Shown piece by piece: positions 26,527-34,855 of a DNA stretch of 64,000 nucleotides. Both the position numbers and the translations under genes were made by a program. Every line of letters begins with the position of its first letter. The first letter of the stretch is position 1. Source of the stretch: JANYCO01 sp035535995 (GTDB taxonomy: Bacteria; Bacteroidota; Bacteroidia; Cytophagales; Cytophagaceae); the NCBI GenBank assembly GCA_035535995.1, contig DATLOZ010000022.1:248001-312000 (forward strand). Direction: 5' to 3'. The notes beneath the pieces are model-generated. The model saw only the letters and a program-made list of their open reading frames with translations. It was not told where the DNA came from and did no database searches.

Positions 26527-27567
26527 TTAATTTTTATAGAAGCTCGGACAAGGCAGCCTTTTCATTGGCTTATACTTCTTCGACTTGTGATGCACGTAAG
26601 TAATGTTTAACTCATGTGCTCCACCAGTGCCTACAGTCTGCAGTTTAGAGACCGTAAAATCGTAGCTATAGCCAATACTGATGGATTGATACTTCCAGCC
26701 AATCAAAGCAACGAGCGATTCATTGTTTCTGAAATCAGGATATTTTTTGAAAGGAATACCTCTATACCATGCTCCTGCCATCAATTGATCATAAATAAGA
26801 TAAACTCCAAGGTCAAACTGGTCTGATTTTCCTTGTGCTTTGTAATTGAATGTTGGTGTAAGACTTACCTCTTTAGCACGTTCCAAATAAGCCAGGTAAT
26901 GATTGTCTTTCAAATAGATCTTGTAACCTCCCATGAAGTTGAATTTCATTGGCAACCTGCTCACCTGGCCTGTCAGCGATTCATTAGGATTGTTAATATG
27001 GTTGAATGAAACACCTGCCCATAATTTTTCAGAATACAGCACTCCACCAGAAGAAACGTCTATAAACTGTCTTCTTGGATTTCCTGTCTGGATGTTTCCA
27101 TCCCATCCGTTCTGGTTATTAAAATCATCGGGGAATCTTAATTTAGAGTAATCTACGCTACGATCCATATAATCCACCTCTAATCCTGGGCGAAAGGTAA
27201 ACGTAGGCGATATGGGTAATTCATATGCATATTGCAAACCCACTTGTGTAGAGCTTAGTGTAGAACCTGCCTGCCAGTCTCTAAGCACTTGCAGTGCCAC
27301 ACCACTTCTGTATTGACTCCAGAAATTATCTACGGCGAAATAGCTCGTAGTATATTTACTCAATGCCGAACCGCTTGTAGCGCCACCAATACCAGGCCAT
27401 TGAAGTCTATTGTGTACCGTAGCTCTTAATGCGTGCGCACTTCCTGCAAATGCTGGGTTTTGATATAAAGGCACTGCATAAAATTGCGAGAACTGAATAT
27501 CCTGAGCAAAAGCCTGATAGCCCACTAAAAAGAACAATAAAAGTAATCCGGTAATTCTTCTTTGCAT
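26527..27567 (-). CDS. PorP/SprF-family type IX secretion membrane protein
   Basis: The start at 27567 gives MQRRITGLLLLFFLVGYQAFAQ, a clean signal peptide; the longer frame to 27603 adds 12 unlikely residues. The mature protein opens with DIQFSQFYAVPLYQNPAFAG, the diagnostic start of PorP/SprF proteins, and has repeated outer-membrane strands (GGYKIYLKDNHYLAYL, GWKYQSISIGYSYDF). Family members help T9SS cargo with CHU_C domains reach or stay on the surface. Such genes are often next to a CHU_C protein; here the nearest is the giant gene 4 kb away on the other strand. Confidence 0.9.
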   Translation of the reverse strand: MQRRITGLLLLFFLVGYQAFAQDIQFSQFYAVPLYQNPAFAGSAHALRATVHNRLQWPGIGGATSGSALSKYTTSYFAVDNFWSQYRSGVALQVLRDWQAGSTLSSTQVGLQYAYELPISPTFTFRPGLEVDYMDRSVDYSKLRFPDDFNNQNGWDGNIQTGNPRRQFIDVSSGGVLYSEKLWAGVSFNHINNPNESLTGQVSRLPMKFNFMGGYKIYLKDNHYLAYLERAKEVSLTPTFNYKAQGKSDQFDLGVYLIYDQLMAGAWYRGIPFKKYPDFRNNESLVALIGWKYQSISIGYSYDFTVSKLQTVGTGGAHELNITYVHHKSKKYKPMKRLPCPSFYKN

Positions 27568-27600
27568 AAAAATCCAATTGTAATTATCGTAGTATACGGG

Positions 27601-27608
27601 CAAACCTA
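27601..27608 (-). promoter_or_regulatory. Probable promoter -7 box of the PorP/SprF gene
   Basis: On the minus strand the bases read TAGGTTTG, an exact TAnnTTTG match 34 bp before the chosen ATG. This also argues against the longer open frame that would start at 27603, inside the box. Confidence 0.42.
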
Positions 27609-27660
27609 AAAAAGGATAGGTAAAATTCCTGTAATTTTGCCTGAAATATTACAATTTTTA

Positions 27661-27758
27661 GTTAAAAATTTAAAACTAAAAGCTTACGTTTTTATTCTAA
27701 TGAATCAAAAACCTCTTCTAGTATTTATTACCCAAACTTTTAACTTTAAATTTTAAAC
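27661..27758. repeat. Heptad-unit inverted repeat (AACTTTT/AACTTTA type)
   Basis: The arms 27661-27682 and 27737-27758 match in 19 of 22 positions after reverse complementing. The right arm reads as the 7-mers AACTTTT, AACTTTA, AATTTTA. It lies between two minus-strand genes, just after the membrane-TPR gene. Confidence 0.6.
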
Positions 27759-27775
27759 CCGTTTCATGTCTACCT

Positions 27776-30757
27776 CTACTGATTCTGAATCATCTGTAAT
27801 CGAGTAGTATAAGCCGCAAATTCTGCCGCACTAATCCGTCCTTTCAATCCATTCAACGTAGACTCTGCATAACTGATCAATGACATATCCAGACAAAGCT
27901 CAAGGTATGCTTTCTGCATTGGTACAGAAGGATCGTTCTGTACAATCTCCACCAGGTAGTCATATACTTCCTGCTGGCGGCTGTGCTGGCTCAAATAGCG
28001 AACTGCTGAAGGAATCACAGTCTCCTGATATGGAGCTGTCTTTAATGTTTTCATATAAAACGTGCAAGCCTGCACCGAATCACCTGTGTAGGCGTAAGCA
28101 GCTCCGGTGAAGTAATCGCGCAGCAATTCTTTGTCGCTGTTGAGAGGCAAACGAATATTTTCTTTCAGCGCTGCTCCCGCTTTCTCTTTAGTCTTCAATA
28201 ATAGAAAAGTATAATTGCGTTCGCGTTCTGCAAAAGGGTTCAGATTTTGAATTGCTTGTATAGATGCAAAGACTTTCTGCGCTTTTGCCAATTCTTCTCT
28301 CCCAAGGTAGTACCGGCACAAGGCAGCGCCTGCATAAACTTTTACAATAGGATTGGTAAACGATTCTGCCAATCGCTGTGCCGTTTCCGGCGTAAGAGAG
28401 GAAAGATGGTATAAAAACCATTGCAATCGTTTGGGCTCATCCAAGGCATAAATTTTTCCGGCATCTTTCAAACTGATCAGTTCGATGGTAGTGCTGTATA
28501 AATGATCCTCACGATCTCTGAGCTGGCTTAGCACGAATAGAGCATCCTCTGGTTGATTATCCATAATGCTGGCGAAAGCATAATTGATCTCAATATCTTT
28601 TTTTCCCAACAAGAGCGCTTCTTTATAATATTCTGCAGCCAGGTGATATTGCTCCTGTTCCAGCATCCACGAGGCCAGAAGCGTTGGGTAATCTGCTATT
28701 TGCGAAGACATGGCTTTGAGCAACAATAGATCCTGGATCGCTTCGAAACGATTGCCGGAATAATATTTTCTCAAGGCGCGCTGACAGGCAAGACTTTCTT
28801 TAAACCGTTCGTTCGAACTTTTTCCTTTGATCGTATCGATCATAGAAGTAAGTAGCGAAGCGGTATCTTTCAGTGCATTGATATTCGAGTTTACCAAATA
28901 AGCATACACATTGGCATTGATCATAGTGTCGGTTACAAAAGATCGATCGAAAGGTTGATCCGAGCGTTTGCCCATCTGGTTGAAAAGTGCCAGCTTATTG
29001 TTTACGAAAGAAATATTCTCCGGGTAGTTTTCGGATTGCATCAAGGTATCGGCTTCTTCGATGAGATCTTTCTTGGCCAATACGTAAAGAATATTGGAAA
29101 CAGCCACCGGACGCGTATTGGTATATTGTTTTGATTTTAATAAATAATACACTGCCGAATCGGCTAAGTTGGATTTGAAATACAGTACAGCAAGATTGTT
29201 ATACAACCTTCCTTCTTTCGGAAATTTTTTCAATCCTTCCTGAGCATTAAACAAAGCCTGGAACAGCTCTCCCGTTTCCATATAAACATTGCTCAATCCA
29301 ACATAAGCCTGCGGAGAAGGGTCTCTAAGCAACGCATTTTCATAATACCCTTTTGCTGTTTCCTTATCATCGAGCGACGCACTTAGCGATGCAATGGAAT
29401 AGTTCGCACGCTGATTAGGATAATCATACAACACCGCTTCTTTGTAGTATTCAAAAGCCAACGGGTACTGCCCTTCGTAGGTCATTACATCTCCTGCATA
29501 GGTGTAGTAACCTGACATAGCAAGATGGTAGGGATATTTTTTCTGATAAAGAAAAAAGAAGGTAGAGATCACAATGCCCATTGCCGGCACTACCAGGAAG
29601 GTCATGCGTTCTGGCTTGTATACGTTTTCGTAAACTGAAATTTTATCGAAGAAACTTCCAAAATTTGCGATCACATACACCACGAAAGAAAGTCCGAAAA
29701 ATAAATGTCCATACGCTATGATCCGCTCATACACTTCGATCATACCGGTATTGCCGTTTAACAAGGCATAGCCGATTCCTGCAAAGCTTATGATTGCCAG
29801 CGATAAGTATACATAAGCGCCCGCAGGTGCAAAAGGCAATACGGTAGAAAACATTTCAGTACGTTTTCTAAACATCCAGATGCCTAGCACCGCTGAAACC
29901 GTCAGGAGCAGAAAGGGATTCAGGTACACAATATTCAGATCAATGAGATAAAGTTTTTTCAGCAACAGCAATAAGACATTGACCAGGTAAAGCAGGGAAG
30001 CAAAAACAAAGTTCATAAGAGAATTATTCCCTTTTGAGATCTTATTGCCGGACACGATATAAAGTAAGCCTTTCACTATATCATAGCCTACCGCAACAAG
30101 AAAAACCATGGCCACGATCACGGGAAACAAGCTGCCGAAATTTGCCAGATATAAGAACGGTGTGGCCACGTAAGAAAATTTATAGATCACTGCGGCGGTA
30201 AGCAGCGTAAGCGCTATGTACACCAATAGGCGCAGCAGATAAGAAGCAGATTTGTAATAAGCATTAAAGACAAAGCTCACACTACCGAATACCAGGAAGA
30301 TCACTATCAATGGCAAGCTGTCTACACGGCCAAAGAGTTGCAACATATCTATCTTGATGGTAAAAAGAAAAAATAAAAATCCCAGCATTCCTGCCATGAA
30401 CCAGTATAGATCCAAAAAGGAAAAGGTAGTTACGATAAAGATCATTGCGATCACTACCAGTGAAAGGAATGTATAGGAATACCAAAGATTTACCTGGGGT
30501 TCGGTGGTAACGTATTTATCCAAGGCATAAAAGCTGTCCGATTCTACTGTGAAATTGAAAAGATTGCGTGCGAACTGATCGATCACTACTTTCACTGGTT
30601 GTAGCTCTGTTTCTACTTCCCATCTTACTACCTGCTCTCCGCCGGTATAGAAGGCGTAGACAAGCGCAAGAAGAGTAAAAAGGAAAAGAGAAAGAAGAAA
30701 AAGATAGAGTTGTTTGTAAGGATTGTTCCAGCTTTTCCAAAAATAAAGATTATTCAT
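27776..30757 (-). CDS. Large polytopic membrane protein with TPR-rich C-terminal half
   Basis: A 993-residue protein. The first ~415 residues hold about eleven hydrophobic helices (for example LYLFLLSLFLFTLLALVYAF and LVVIAMIFIVTTFSF). From about 430 the sequence is a series of TPR-like pairs (YEGQYPLAFEYYKEAVLYDY, YYENALLRDPSPQAYVGLSN and others). A polytopic anchor with a TPR scaffold suggests a role in organising an inner-membrane complex, but I do not recognise the family. It starts upstream of the PorP/SprF gene on the same strand and downstream of an RDD protein, which hints at envelope biology without proving it. Confidence 0.72.
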   Translation of the reverse strand: MNNLYFWKSWNNPYKQLYLFLLSLFLFTLLALVYAFYTGGEQVVRWEVETELQPVKVVIDQFARNLFNFTVESDSFYALDKYVTTEPQVNLWYSYTFLSLVVIAMIFIVTTFSFLDLYWFMAGMLGFLFFLFTIKIDMLQLFGRVDSLPLIVIFLVFGSVSFVFNAYYKSASYLLRLLVYIALTLLTAAVIYKFSYVATPFLYLANFGSLFPVIVAMVFLVAVGYDIVKGLLYIVSGNKISKGNNSLMNFVFASLLYLVNVLLLLLKKLYLIDLNIVYLNPFLLLTVSAVLGIWMFRKRTEMFSTVLPFAPAGAYVYLSLAIISFAGIGYALLNGNTGMIEVYERIIAYGHLFFGLSFVVYVIANFGSFFDKISVYENVYKPERMTFLVVPAMGIVISTFFFLYQKKYPYHLAMSGYYTYAGDVMTYEGQYPLAFEYYKEAVLYDYPNQRANYSIASLSASLDDKETAKGYYENALLRDPSPQAYVGLSNVYMETGELFQALFNAQEGLKKFPKEGRLYNNLAVLYFKSNLADSAVYYLLKSKQYTNTRPVAVSNILYVLAKKDLIEEADTLMQSENYPENISFVNNKLALFNQMGKRSDQPFDRSFVTDTMINANVYAYLVNSNINALKDTASLLTSMIDTIKGKSSNERFKESLACQRALRKYYSGNRFEAIQDLLLLKAMSSQIADYPTLLASWMLEQEQYHLAAEYYKEALLLGKKDIEINYAFASIMDNQPEDALFVLSQLRDREDHLYSTTIELISLKDAGKIYALDEPKRLQWFLYHLSSLTPETAQRLAESFTNPIVKVYAGAALCRYYLGREELAKAQKVFASIQAIQNLNPFAERERNYTFLLLKTKEKAGAALKENIRLPLNSDKELLRDYFTGAAYAYTGDSVQACTFYMKTLKTAPYQETVIPSAVRYLSQHSRQQEVYDYLVEIVQNDPSVPMQKAYLELCLDMSLISYAESTLNGLKGRISAAEFAAYTTRLQMIQNQ

Positions 30758-30789
30758 TCGGGTAAATTATTTTTTTAATGAAAACGGTT

Positions 30790-31341
30790 TTACGCTTGGA
30801 TGTTTTTTTCATCGTCTTTATAATCGACTACTACCGTTCCTGCTATAAAATCGTGGATCGCCCTGCGTTTGATAGTTACCATCATAGTAATGAATTCAGC
30901 CAGCATCCAGAATATTCCTATATGATCTTCCATGTATAAAATAGGATACACAACAGGATGATTCATCAGATCAGAGAGATCGAAAAATATCATAAAATAA
31001 GTGATCAGTCCGAGCACCGCAAAAATAATCGGCACAAGACTCCGGAGTACAGCTTGTTTTATAGTGATGCCGTGGCTTTCGCTCAGGTCGGTAACTTTGA
31101 TGTTGGTGATTTTCTTGCCAATCGTTTGTCCGTATTTGTAATGGGCAATTACATAGTACAACACGCCAATAATGGTAAGAAGTACGCCAGAGGCATTGTA
31201 AAGAGGGATGTAACGGAAGGGATCCTGAAAATCAAATGCATTACGCATGATCATCACAGAGGGCAGAAGCAACAAGAGATTGTCGATGAGGAATGCTACG
31301 ACTCGCTTTCCAATAGTTTCGTATTTTAAATCTATTGTCAT
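30790..31341 (-). CDS. RDD-family membrane protein
   Basis: The start at 31341 gives MTIDLKYETIGKRVVAFLID; an open extension to 31359 runs into a terminator stem and is rejected. About four hydrophobic helices follow, with the RDD marks: Arg-Asp in KRVVAFLID, YKYGQTIGKKI and RRAIHDFIAGTVVVD. RDD proteins are small membrane proteins, some linked to ion exchange, mostly of unknown function. It is followed after 32 bp by the membrane-TPR gene and probably shares its transcript. Confidence 0.85.
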   Translation of the reverse strand: MTIDLKYETIGKRVVAFLIDNLLLLLPSVMIMRNAFDFQDPFRYIPLYNASGVLLTIIGVLYYVIAHYKYGQTIGKKITNIKVTDLSESHGITIKQAVLRSLVPIIFAVLGLITYFMIFFDLSDLMNHPVVYPILYMEDHIGIFWMLAEFITMMVTIKRRAIHDFIAGTVVVDYKDDEKNIQA

Positions 31342-31355
31342 AATTATTTTTAAAA

Positions 31356-31388
31356 ACACCTATAAGGTTTTCTAAACTTTATAGGTGT
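31356..31388 (-). terminator. Intrinsic terminator after gatC
   Basis: A perfect 10-bp stem (ACACCTATAA at 31356-31365, TTATAGGTGT at 31379-31388) is followed on the minus strand by TTTTTA. It separates the plsC-gatC transcript from the RDD gene. Confidence 0.75.
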
Positions 31389-31410
31389 AATATGAAATAT
31401 TGCTTTTCCT

Positions 31411-31698
31411 CTAGCCCAGGAATTTCGGTACTCTGAAATAATCGGAATCTTTCTTAGGTGCATTCAGCAAGGCATCTTCGTGCTTCAGCGAATTGTTTAC
31501 GATGTCTTCACGAAGCACATTTACTTCATCGCTCATGTGGATCAATGGTTCTACCTTGTCGGTATTCACTTCGTTGAGCTTATCCATCCAGGCAAGGATC
31601 TTATTGAAATTGTCCGACATTTTAGCGGCTTCTTTTTCGTCAAACTCCAGTCTTGCCAGGTGGGCTATTTTTTTGATCGTTTCTTTGTCAATGCTCAT
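31411..31698 (-). CDS. gatC: Asp-tRNA(Asn)/Glu-tRNA(Gln) amidotransferase subunit C
   Basis: A 95-residue GatC: KKIAHLARLEFDEKEA at the start, FNKILAWMDKLNEVNTD in the middle and the C-terminal DSDYFRVPKFLG. GatC stabilises the GatA-GatB transamidation complex that makes Gln-tRNA or Asn-tRNA. It begins 2 bp after the plsC stop, so it is co-transcribed with plsC; gatA and gatB are elsewhere. Confidence 0.93.
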   Translation of the reverse strand: MSIDKETIKKIAHLARLEFDEKEAAKMSDNFNKILAWMDKLNEVNTDKVEPLIHMSDEVNVLREDIVNNSLKHEDALLNAPKKDSDYFRVPKFLG

Positions 31699-31700
31699 GA

Positions 31701-32471
31701 TTATTTTTGCGAATGTTTTTTTCTATTCCTTTCTTCCAGCAACCGGTGTTGTATCAGCAGTTCCTGCATGATGATGTTATATGTTTTTTGTTTCAAGTCT
31801 TCCAGATCGTCCAGCGTCATACCTTTGGTTTCAATAGGTTCGTGGAGGATCACTTTCATCAGATGCCTGTGTGGGGTGAACTTGCCATCGTCGGGTAAAA
31901 TTAACCAATTATACGGAATTGTAATAGGAATCACAGGCACTTGTTTTTCAATAGCCACCCTAAACGCTCCGTCTTTGAAAGGGAGCATAGCAGGCTGCTT
32001 CAGTCTGGGAATGGTCCCTTCCGGGAAATAAGCTACGCTCCGTCCTTTATCAATGGCCTCCAGAGATTTCTGAATACTCTCAAACTTACTTTTGGCATTC
32101 GAACGGTTTACCGGAATATGCAGTTTGCGAAAAGTATATCCAAACAAAGGAACTTTGGCAAGCGAAGCTTTCCCAATAAACATAAAATAACCGGGAAGCG
32201 CATAGCAAAGGCTTGGGATATCCATATACGATGAGTGATTGGCACAGTACACATAGCTCTTATGCGCAGAGGGACGAAAACGAAAAATGACTTCCGTAGG
32301 GAGAAGACAAAAACCGAATACTATATAAGCCCATAATTTGTTGAGAAATTGTCCCGCCGGTTTCCAGCTTTCTCTTTGCACAAACAATACAAAGAATGGA
32401 AACAATAATAGAAATACTGAAACAAACCATAAGTACACCCAAACAGTGTACATCCCTCTGAGAATTTTCAT
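31701..32471 (-). CDS. plsC: 1-acyl-sn-glycerol-3-phosphate acyltransferase (PlsC-like)
   Basis: A 256-residue membrane-bound acyltransferase. An N-terminal hydrophobic segment is followed by the catalytic NHSSYMD (H79, D84), a PVNR motif, YFPEGT and the VPVIPITIP motif IV. It would add the second acyl chain to lysophosphatidate in phospholipid synthesis. It is the first gene of a pair with gatC and lies downstream of the duplicated Nudix tail region. Confidence 0.9.
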   Translation of the reverse strand: MKILRGMYTVWVYLWFVSVFLLLFPFFVLFVQRESWKPAGQFLNKLWAYIVFGFCLLPTEVIFRFRPSAHKSYVYCANHSSYMDIPSLCYALPGYFMFIGKASLAKVPLFGYTFRKLHIPVNRSNAKSKFESIQKSLEAIDKGRSVAYFPEGTIPRLKQPAMLPFKDGAFRVAIEKQVPVIPITIPYNWLILPDDGKFTPHRHLMKVILHEPIETKGMTLDDLEDLKQKTYNIIMQELLIQHRLLEERNRKKHSQK

Positions 32472-32495
32472 CCTGCTAAATTAATAAATTCTATA

Positions 32496-32819
32496 ATAAA
32501 TTATGAATGTTGAGTTATGAGTTATGAATGAAATGACAGATCTTAAACAAAATTAATTTAACATTCATAACTTCTTATTAGTATCCTAAAATACGTGCAG
32601 CTTTCATAATACCTGCAATCGTAAGACTATCCGTGATCTTGCTTTGCATGATAAATTATGAATGTTGAGTTATGAGTTATGAATGAAATGACAGATCTTA
32701 AACAAAATTAATTTAACATTCATAACTCATAATTCATAACTTCTTATCAGTATCCTAAAATACGCGCAGCTTTCATAATACCTGCAATCGTAAGACTATC
32801 CGTGATCTTGCTTTGCATG
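32496..32819. repeat. Tandem duplication of the Nudix 3' end plus heptad hairpin
   Basis: Copy A (32496-32650, 155 bp) is followed without a gap by copy B (32651-32819, 169 bp). Each copy contains a heptad-type inverted repeat (GTTATGA units) and then the last 23 codons of the Nudix gene. The length difference is 14 bases in the right hairpin arm, exactly two 7-base units. Otherwise I see only two or three single-base changes. Copy B is part of the intact gene; copy A is displaced. Confidence 0.92.
32578..32649 (-). pseudogene. Displaced C-terminal fragment of the Nudix gene
   Basis: Read on the minus strand, this stretch is ATG plus 22 codons identical in protein to the last 23 residues of the intact Nudix protein (ending AARILGY), then a stop. 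The only coding change is a synonymous GCA for GCG, and the stop is TAA in place of TGA. The fragment lies 97 bp downstream of the real stop. It could in principle be translated as a 23-residue peptide, but is most simply a duplication remnant. Confidence 0.9.
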
Positions 32820-33298
32820 ATCATTTCGATGACTTCTTTTATATGTACTTTTTTCACGGCAAGCTCTTCGGTGTCTTCCGGGTTGCTTTCGCCAGCTTTA
32901 AGGCCAGTAGCGAGAAAGAGAAACCCTTCCTCATCCGTCACTGAATTTGAGGTATGGATTCGGCCGATCATTTTCCATTCGGAAGCCTGGAGCCCTGTTT
33001 CTTCTTTAAGCTCTCTCTTAGCCGCCACCAGCGGATCTTCCGCCATCGGCCCGCCACCTTCAGGGATTTCCCAGGTGTATTCGTTGAGGGTATAACGATA
33101 CTGGCCCACCAGGTATGTATATCCTTCCTCATCTACCGGCACAATCCCGATGGCTTTGTTCTTAAAGCTTACTACTCCGTAAATACCTTTCCCTCCCTTC
33201 GGATTGATCACATCCGACTCTGTCACTTTGATCCAAGGGTTGTCGTAAATATTTTTAGTAAAAACAGTTTGCCAGGGATTTTTATTTTCGTCCAACAT
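32747..33298 (-). CDS. Nudix hydrolase, ADP-ribose pyrophosphatase-like
   Basis: A 183-residue protein with a full Nudix box at 81-103: Gx5E, then RELKEETGL. The upstream WEIPEGG and downstream TSNSVTDEEGFLFLA are typical of ADP-ribose/nucleotide-sugar pyrophosphatases. It would cleave a nucleoside diphosphate linked to another moiety, with Mg2+ bound by the box glutamates. The last 23 codons are duplicated downstream. Confidence 0.9.
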   Translation of the reverse strand: MLDENKNPWQTVFTKNIYDNPWIKVTESDVINPKGGKGIYGVVSFKNKAIGIVPVDEEGYTYLVGQYRYTLNEYTWEIPEGGGPMAEDPLVAAKRELKEETGLQASEWKMIGRIHTSNSVTDEEGFLFLATGLKAGESNPEDTEELAVKKVHIKEVIEMIMQSKITDSLTIAGIMKAARILGY

Positions 33299-33334
33299 AT
33301 GAGAATTATTTTGAGGTAAAGGTAAGAAAATTTT

Positions 33335-33430
33335 AAGTTATGAATTATGGATCTGGGATGAAACAGAAACAACTATTTATCAATTAAGATGATAATATTT
33401 AACTAATAATTCATAACTCAACATTCATAA
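33335..33430. repeat. Heptad-unit inverted repeat in a divergent promoter region
   Basis: The left arm 33336-33348 (AGTTATGAATTAT) pairs with 33406-33418, and further CAACATTCATAATT units follow to 33430. It lies between the divergently transcribed Nudix gene and the small secreted protein gene at 33472, where no terminator would be expected. Confidence 0.75.
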
Positions 33431-33471
33431 TTTAATTCTATATTTAATCATTCACCTAAAACATTACCTAT

Positions 33472-33936
33472 ATGATGAAAACGAAAATTTTAATGCTCAG
33501 CTTTTTAATGCTCTTAGGAACAGTGCTTACGATCCAGGCTTCTCCGGCCGTGGATAAGGCGAAAGCAAAAATTGTGTTAATGAAAACCAACCGCGCGCTA
33601 GGTGTGGCGCATATGACGGTAAAAAAAACAAGGAAGTTTAGTGGCAAACTTGGCAAGGCGGTGAAACATGCGCGCTATGCTAAAAAACAATATCTGGCGG
33701 GTAACTATGACAAAAGCGTTTACCACTCGCTCTATGCACGCAAACTGGCGTTGGAAGTAATGCAGGAAAACGGCGCGAAAACAGGTTCCGATTTCGTATT
33801 CTCAGCTGATGAAAACGCGATGCTCGCCTCCTCTCCTTCTGCAGACGAACTTGCCAAAGAAGTGAACACAGATAATCCTGCAGAGCTGAAAGACGAAGAG
33901 TTGATGAATGGGAATTTGGATGTGGACGTTATCTAG
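33472..33936 (+). CDS. Small secreted protein of unknown function
   Basis: A 154-residue protein with a signal peptide ending TIQASP (the start could also be the second ATG, at 33475). The middle is strongly basic and helical (TVKKTRKFSGKLGKAVKHAR, YAKKQYLAGNYDKSVYHSLY), while the last 40 residues are acidic (DELAKEVNTDNPAELKDEE). This charge split is unusual, but no family is recognised. It is monocistronic and faces the Nudix gene head to head. Confidence 0.72.
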   Translation: MMKTKILMLSFLMLLGTVLTIQASPAVDKAKAKIVLMKTNRALGVAHMTVKKTRKFSGKLGKAVKHARYAKKQYLAGNYDKSVYHSLYARKLALEVMQENGAKTGSDFVFSADENAMLASSPSADELAKEVNTDNPAELKDEELMNGNLDVDVI

Positions 33937-33938
33937 AA

Positions 33939-34013
33939 ATTATGAGTTATGAATTATGAGTTATGAATAAAAAATACTCTAACTCATCATTCATAACTCA
34001 ACATTCATAACTT
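33939..34013. repeat. Heptad-unit inverted repeat (GTTATGA/ATTATGA type)
   Basis: The left arm 33939-33969 is four clean 7-mers: ATTATGA, GTTATGA, ATTATGA, GTTATGA. The right arm 33981-34013 carries ATTCATAACTCA twice, in a diverged form. It separates convergent genes and ends at the stop codon of the RluA gene. Confidence 0.85.
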
Positions 34014-34730
34014 TTAACTATTTTTCTCCAGCTGCTTCACCAACACATCAAAGTCTTTCGGATAAGGCGCGATGACTTCTTTTTCTTCTCCATCCATTAA
34101 CCTAAATTTCAACGAATATGCGTGCAAGGCTACACGCTTGATGAGTGGCTGTTCTTCAGTATCGTGTTTTAGATTAAAACCTTTCTTTTTTAATTCGGAA
34201 AGGTAGATCATTTTTCCTCCATAGGTTTCATCACAAACGATCGGAGCTTTCAAACAGGCAAGGTGGATCCGGATCTGGTGCATCCTTCCTGTGACAGGCA
34301 TGCACTTTAAAAGCGTATATTTTTTGTAGGCTTTGATCGTTTTAAAAAATGTTTCCGCGATCTTTCCTTTTTCACGGTCTATTTTAACGATCCCATTGTT
34401 TTGGGCATAAATAGGTAGATATACATTTACATCTTCAAAATCCTGCACACCCTCTACCACGGCATGATAGATCTTGGTGACCAGACGGTCTTCAAACTGT
34501 ATAGAAAGATTTCTGTATGAATCGGGATTCTTAGCAATGGCGAGCACTCCGGATGTTTCTTTGTCGAGACGATGACAAACCTGGGCATCCTCCCAATATT
34601 TTTTCGCCATGTTTTTAATGTTCGGTGCATTTGTACGCTCGTCGAGCGTGGAGATAAAAGGTGGTTTATTTACCAATATATAATCGTCGTTCTCGAATAT
34701 TATGAGCTCTTTAAAATCGGGGGTTTTCAT
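34014..34730 (-). CDS. RluA-family pseudouridine synthase
   Basis: Start 34730 (MKTPDFKELIIFENDDYILV) is chosen because the extra 21 codons upstream read through an inverted repeat. The protein has the catalytic CHRLDKETSGVLAIAKN motif with its Asp, then TGRMHQIRIHLA and DETYGGK, all typical of RluA-type enzymes that convert uridine to pseudouridine in rRNA or tRNA. The RNA site cannot be told. It is 238 residues, without an N-terminal S4 domain. Confidence 0.9.
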   Translation of the reverse strand: MKTPDFKELIIFENDDYILVNKPPFISTLDERTNAPNIKNMAKKYWEDAQVCHRLDKETSGVLAIAKNPDSYRNLSIQFEDRLVTKIYHAVVEGVQDFEDVNVYLPIYAQNNGIVKIDREKGKIAETFFKTIKAYKKYTLLKCMPVTGRMHQIRIHLACLKAPIVCDETYGGKMIYLSELKKKGFNLKHDTEEQPLIKRVALHAYSLKFRLMDGEEKEVIAPYPKDFDVLVKQLEKNS

Positions 34731-34752
34731 TTCGCAAAGATAATAAAAAAGG

Positions 34753-34840
34753 ATGCCAGATACCAGATACTGGATTCCGGATAATATTCTCATACTTTAA
34801 GATCAACATTATCTGGCATCTGGTATCCGGGATCTGGCAT
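34753..34840. repeat. Heptad-unit inverted repeat (ATCTGGC/ATCCGGT type)
   Basis: The left arm 34753-34785 reads as the 7-mers ATGCCAG, ATACCAG, ATACTGG, ATTCCGG. The right arm 34808-34840 matches in 27 of 33 positions after reverse complementing. A related element lies at 40465-40527. It sits between two minus-strand genes, upstream of the RluA gene. Confidence 0.85.
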
Positions 34841-34855
34841 GCCTAATCAACCTTT

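Noticed and set aside
34731..34793. N-terminal extension of the RluA gene
   Set aside because: The 21 extra codons translate part of an inverted repeat, and the ATG at 34730 starts the family-like sequence.
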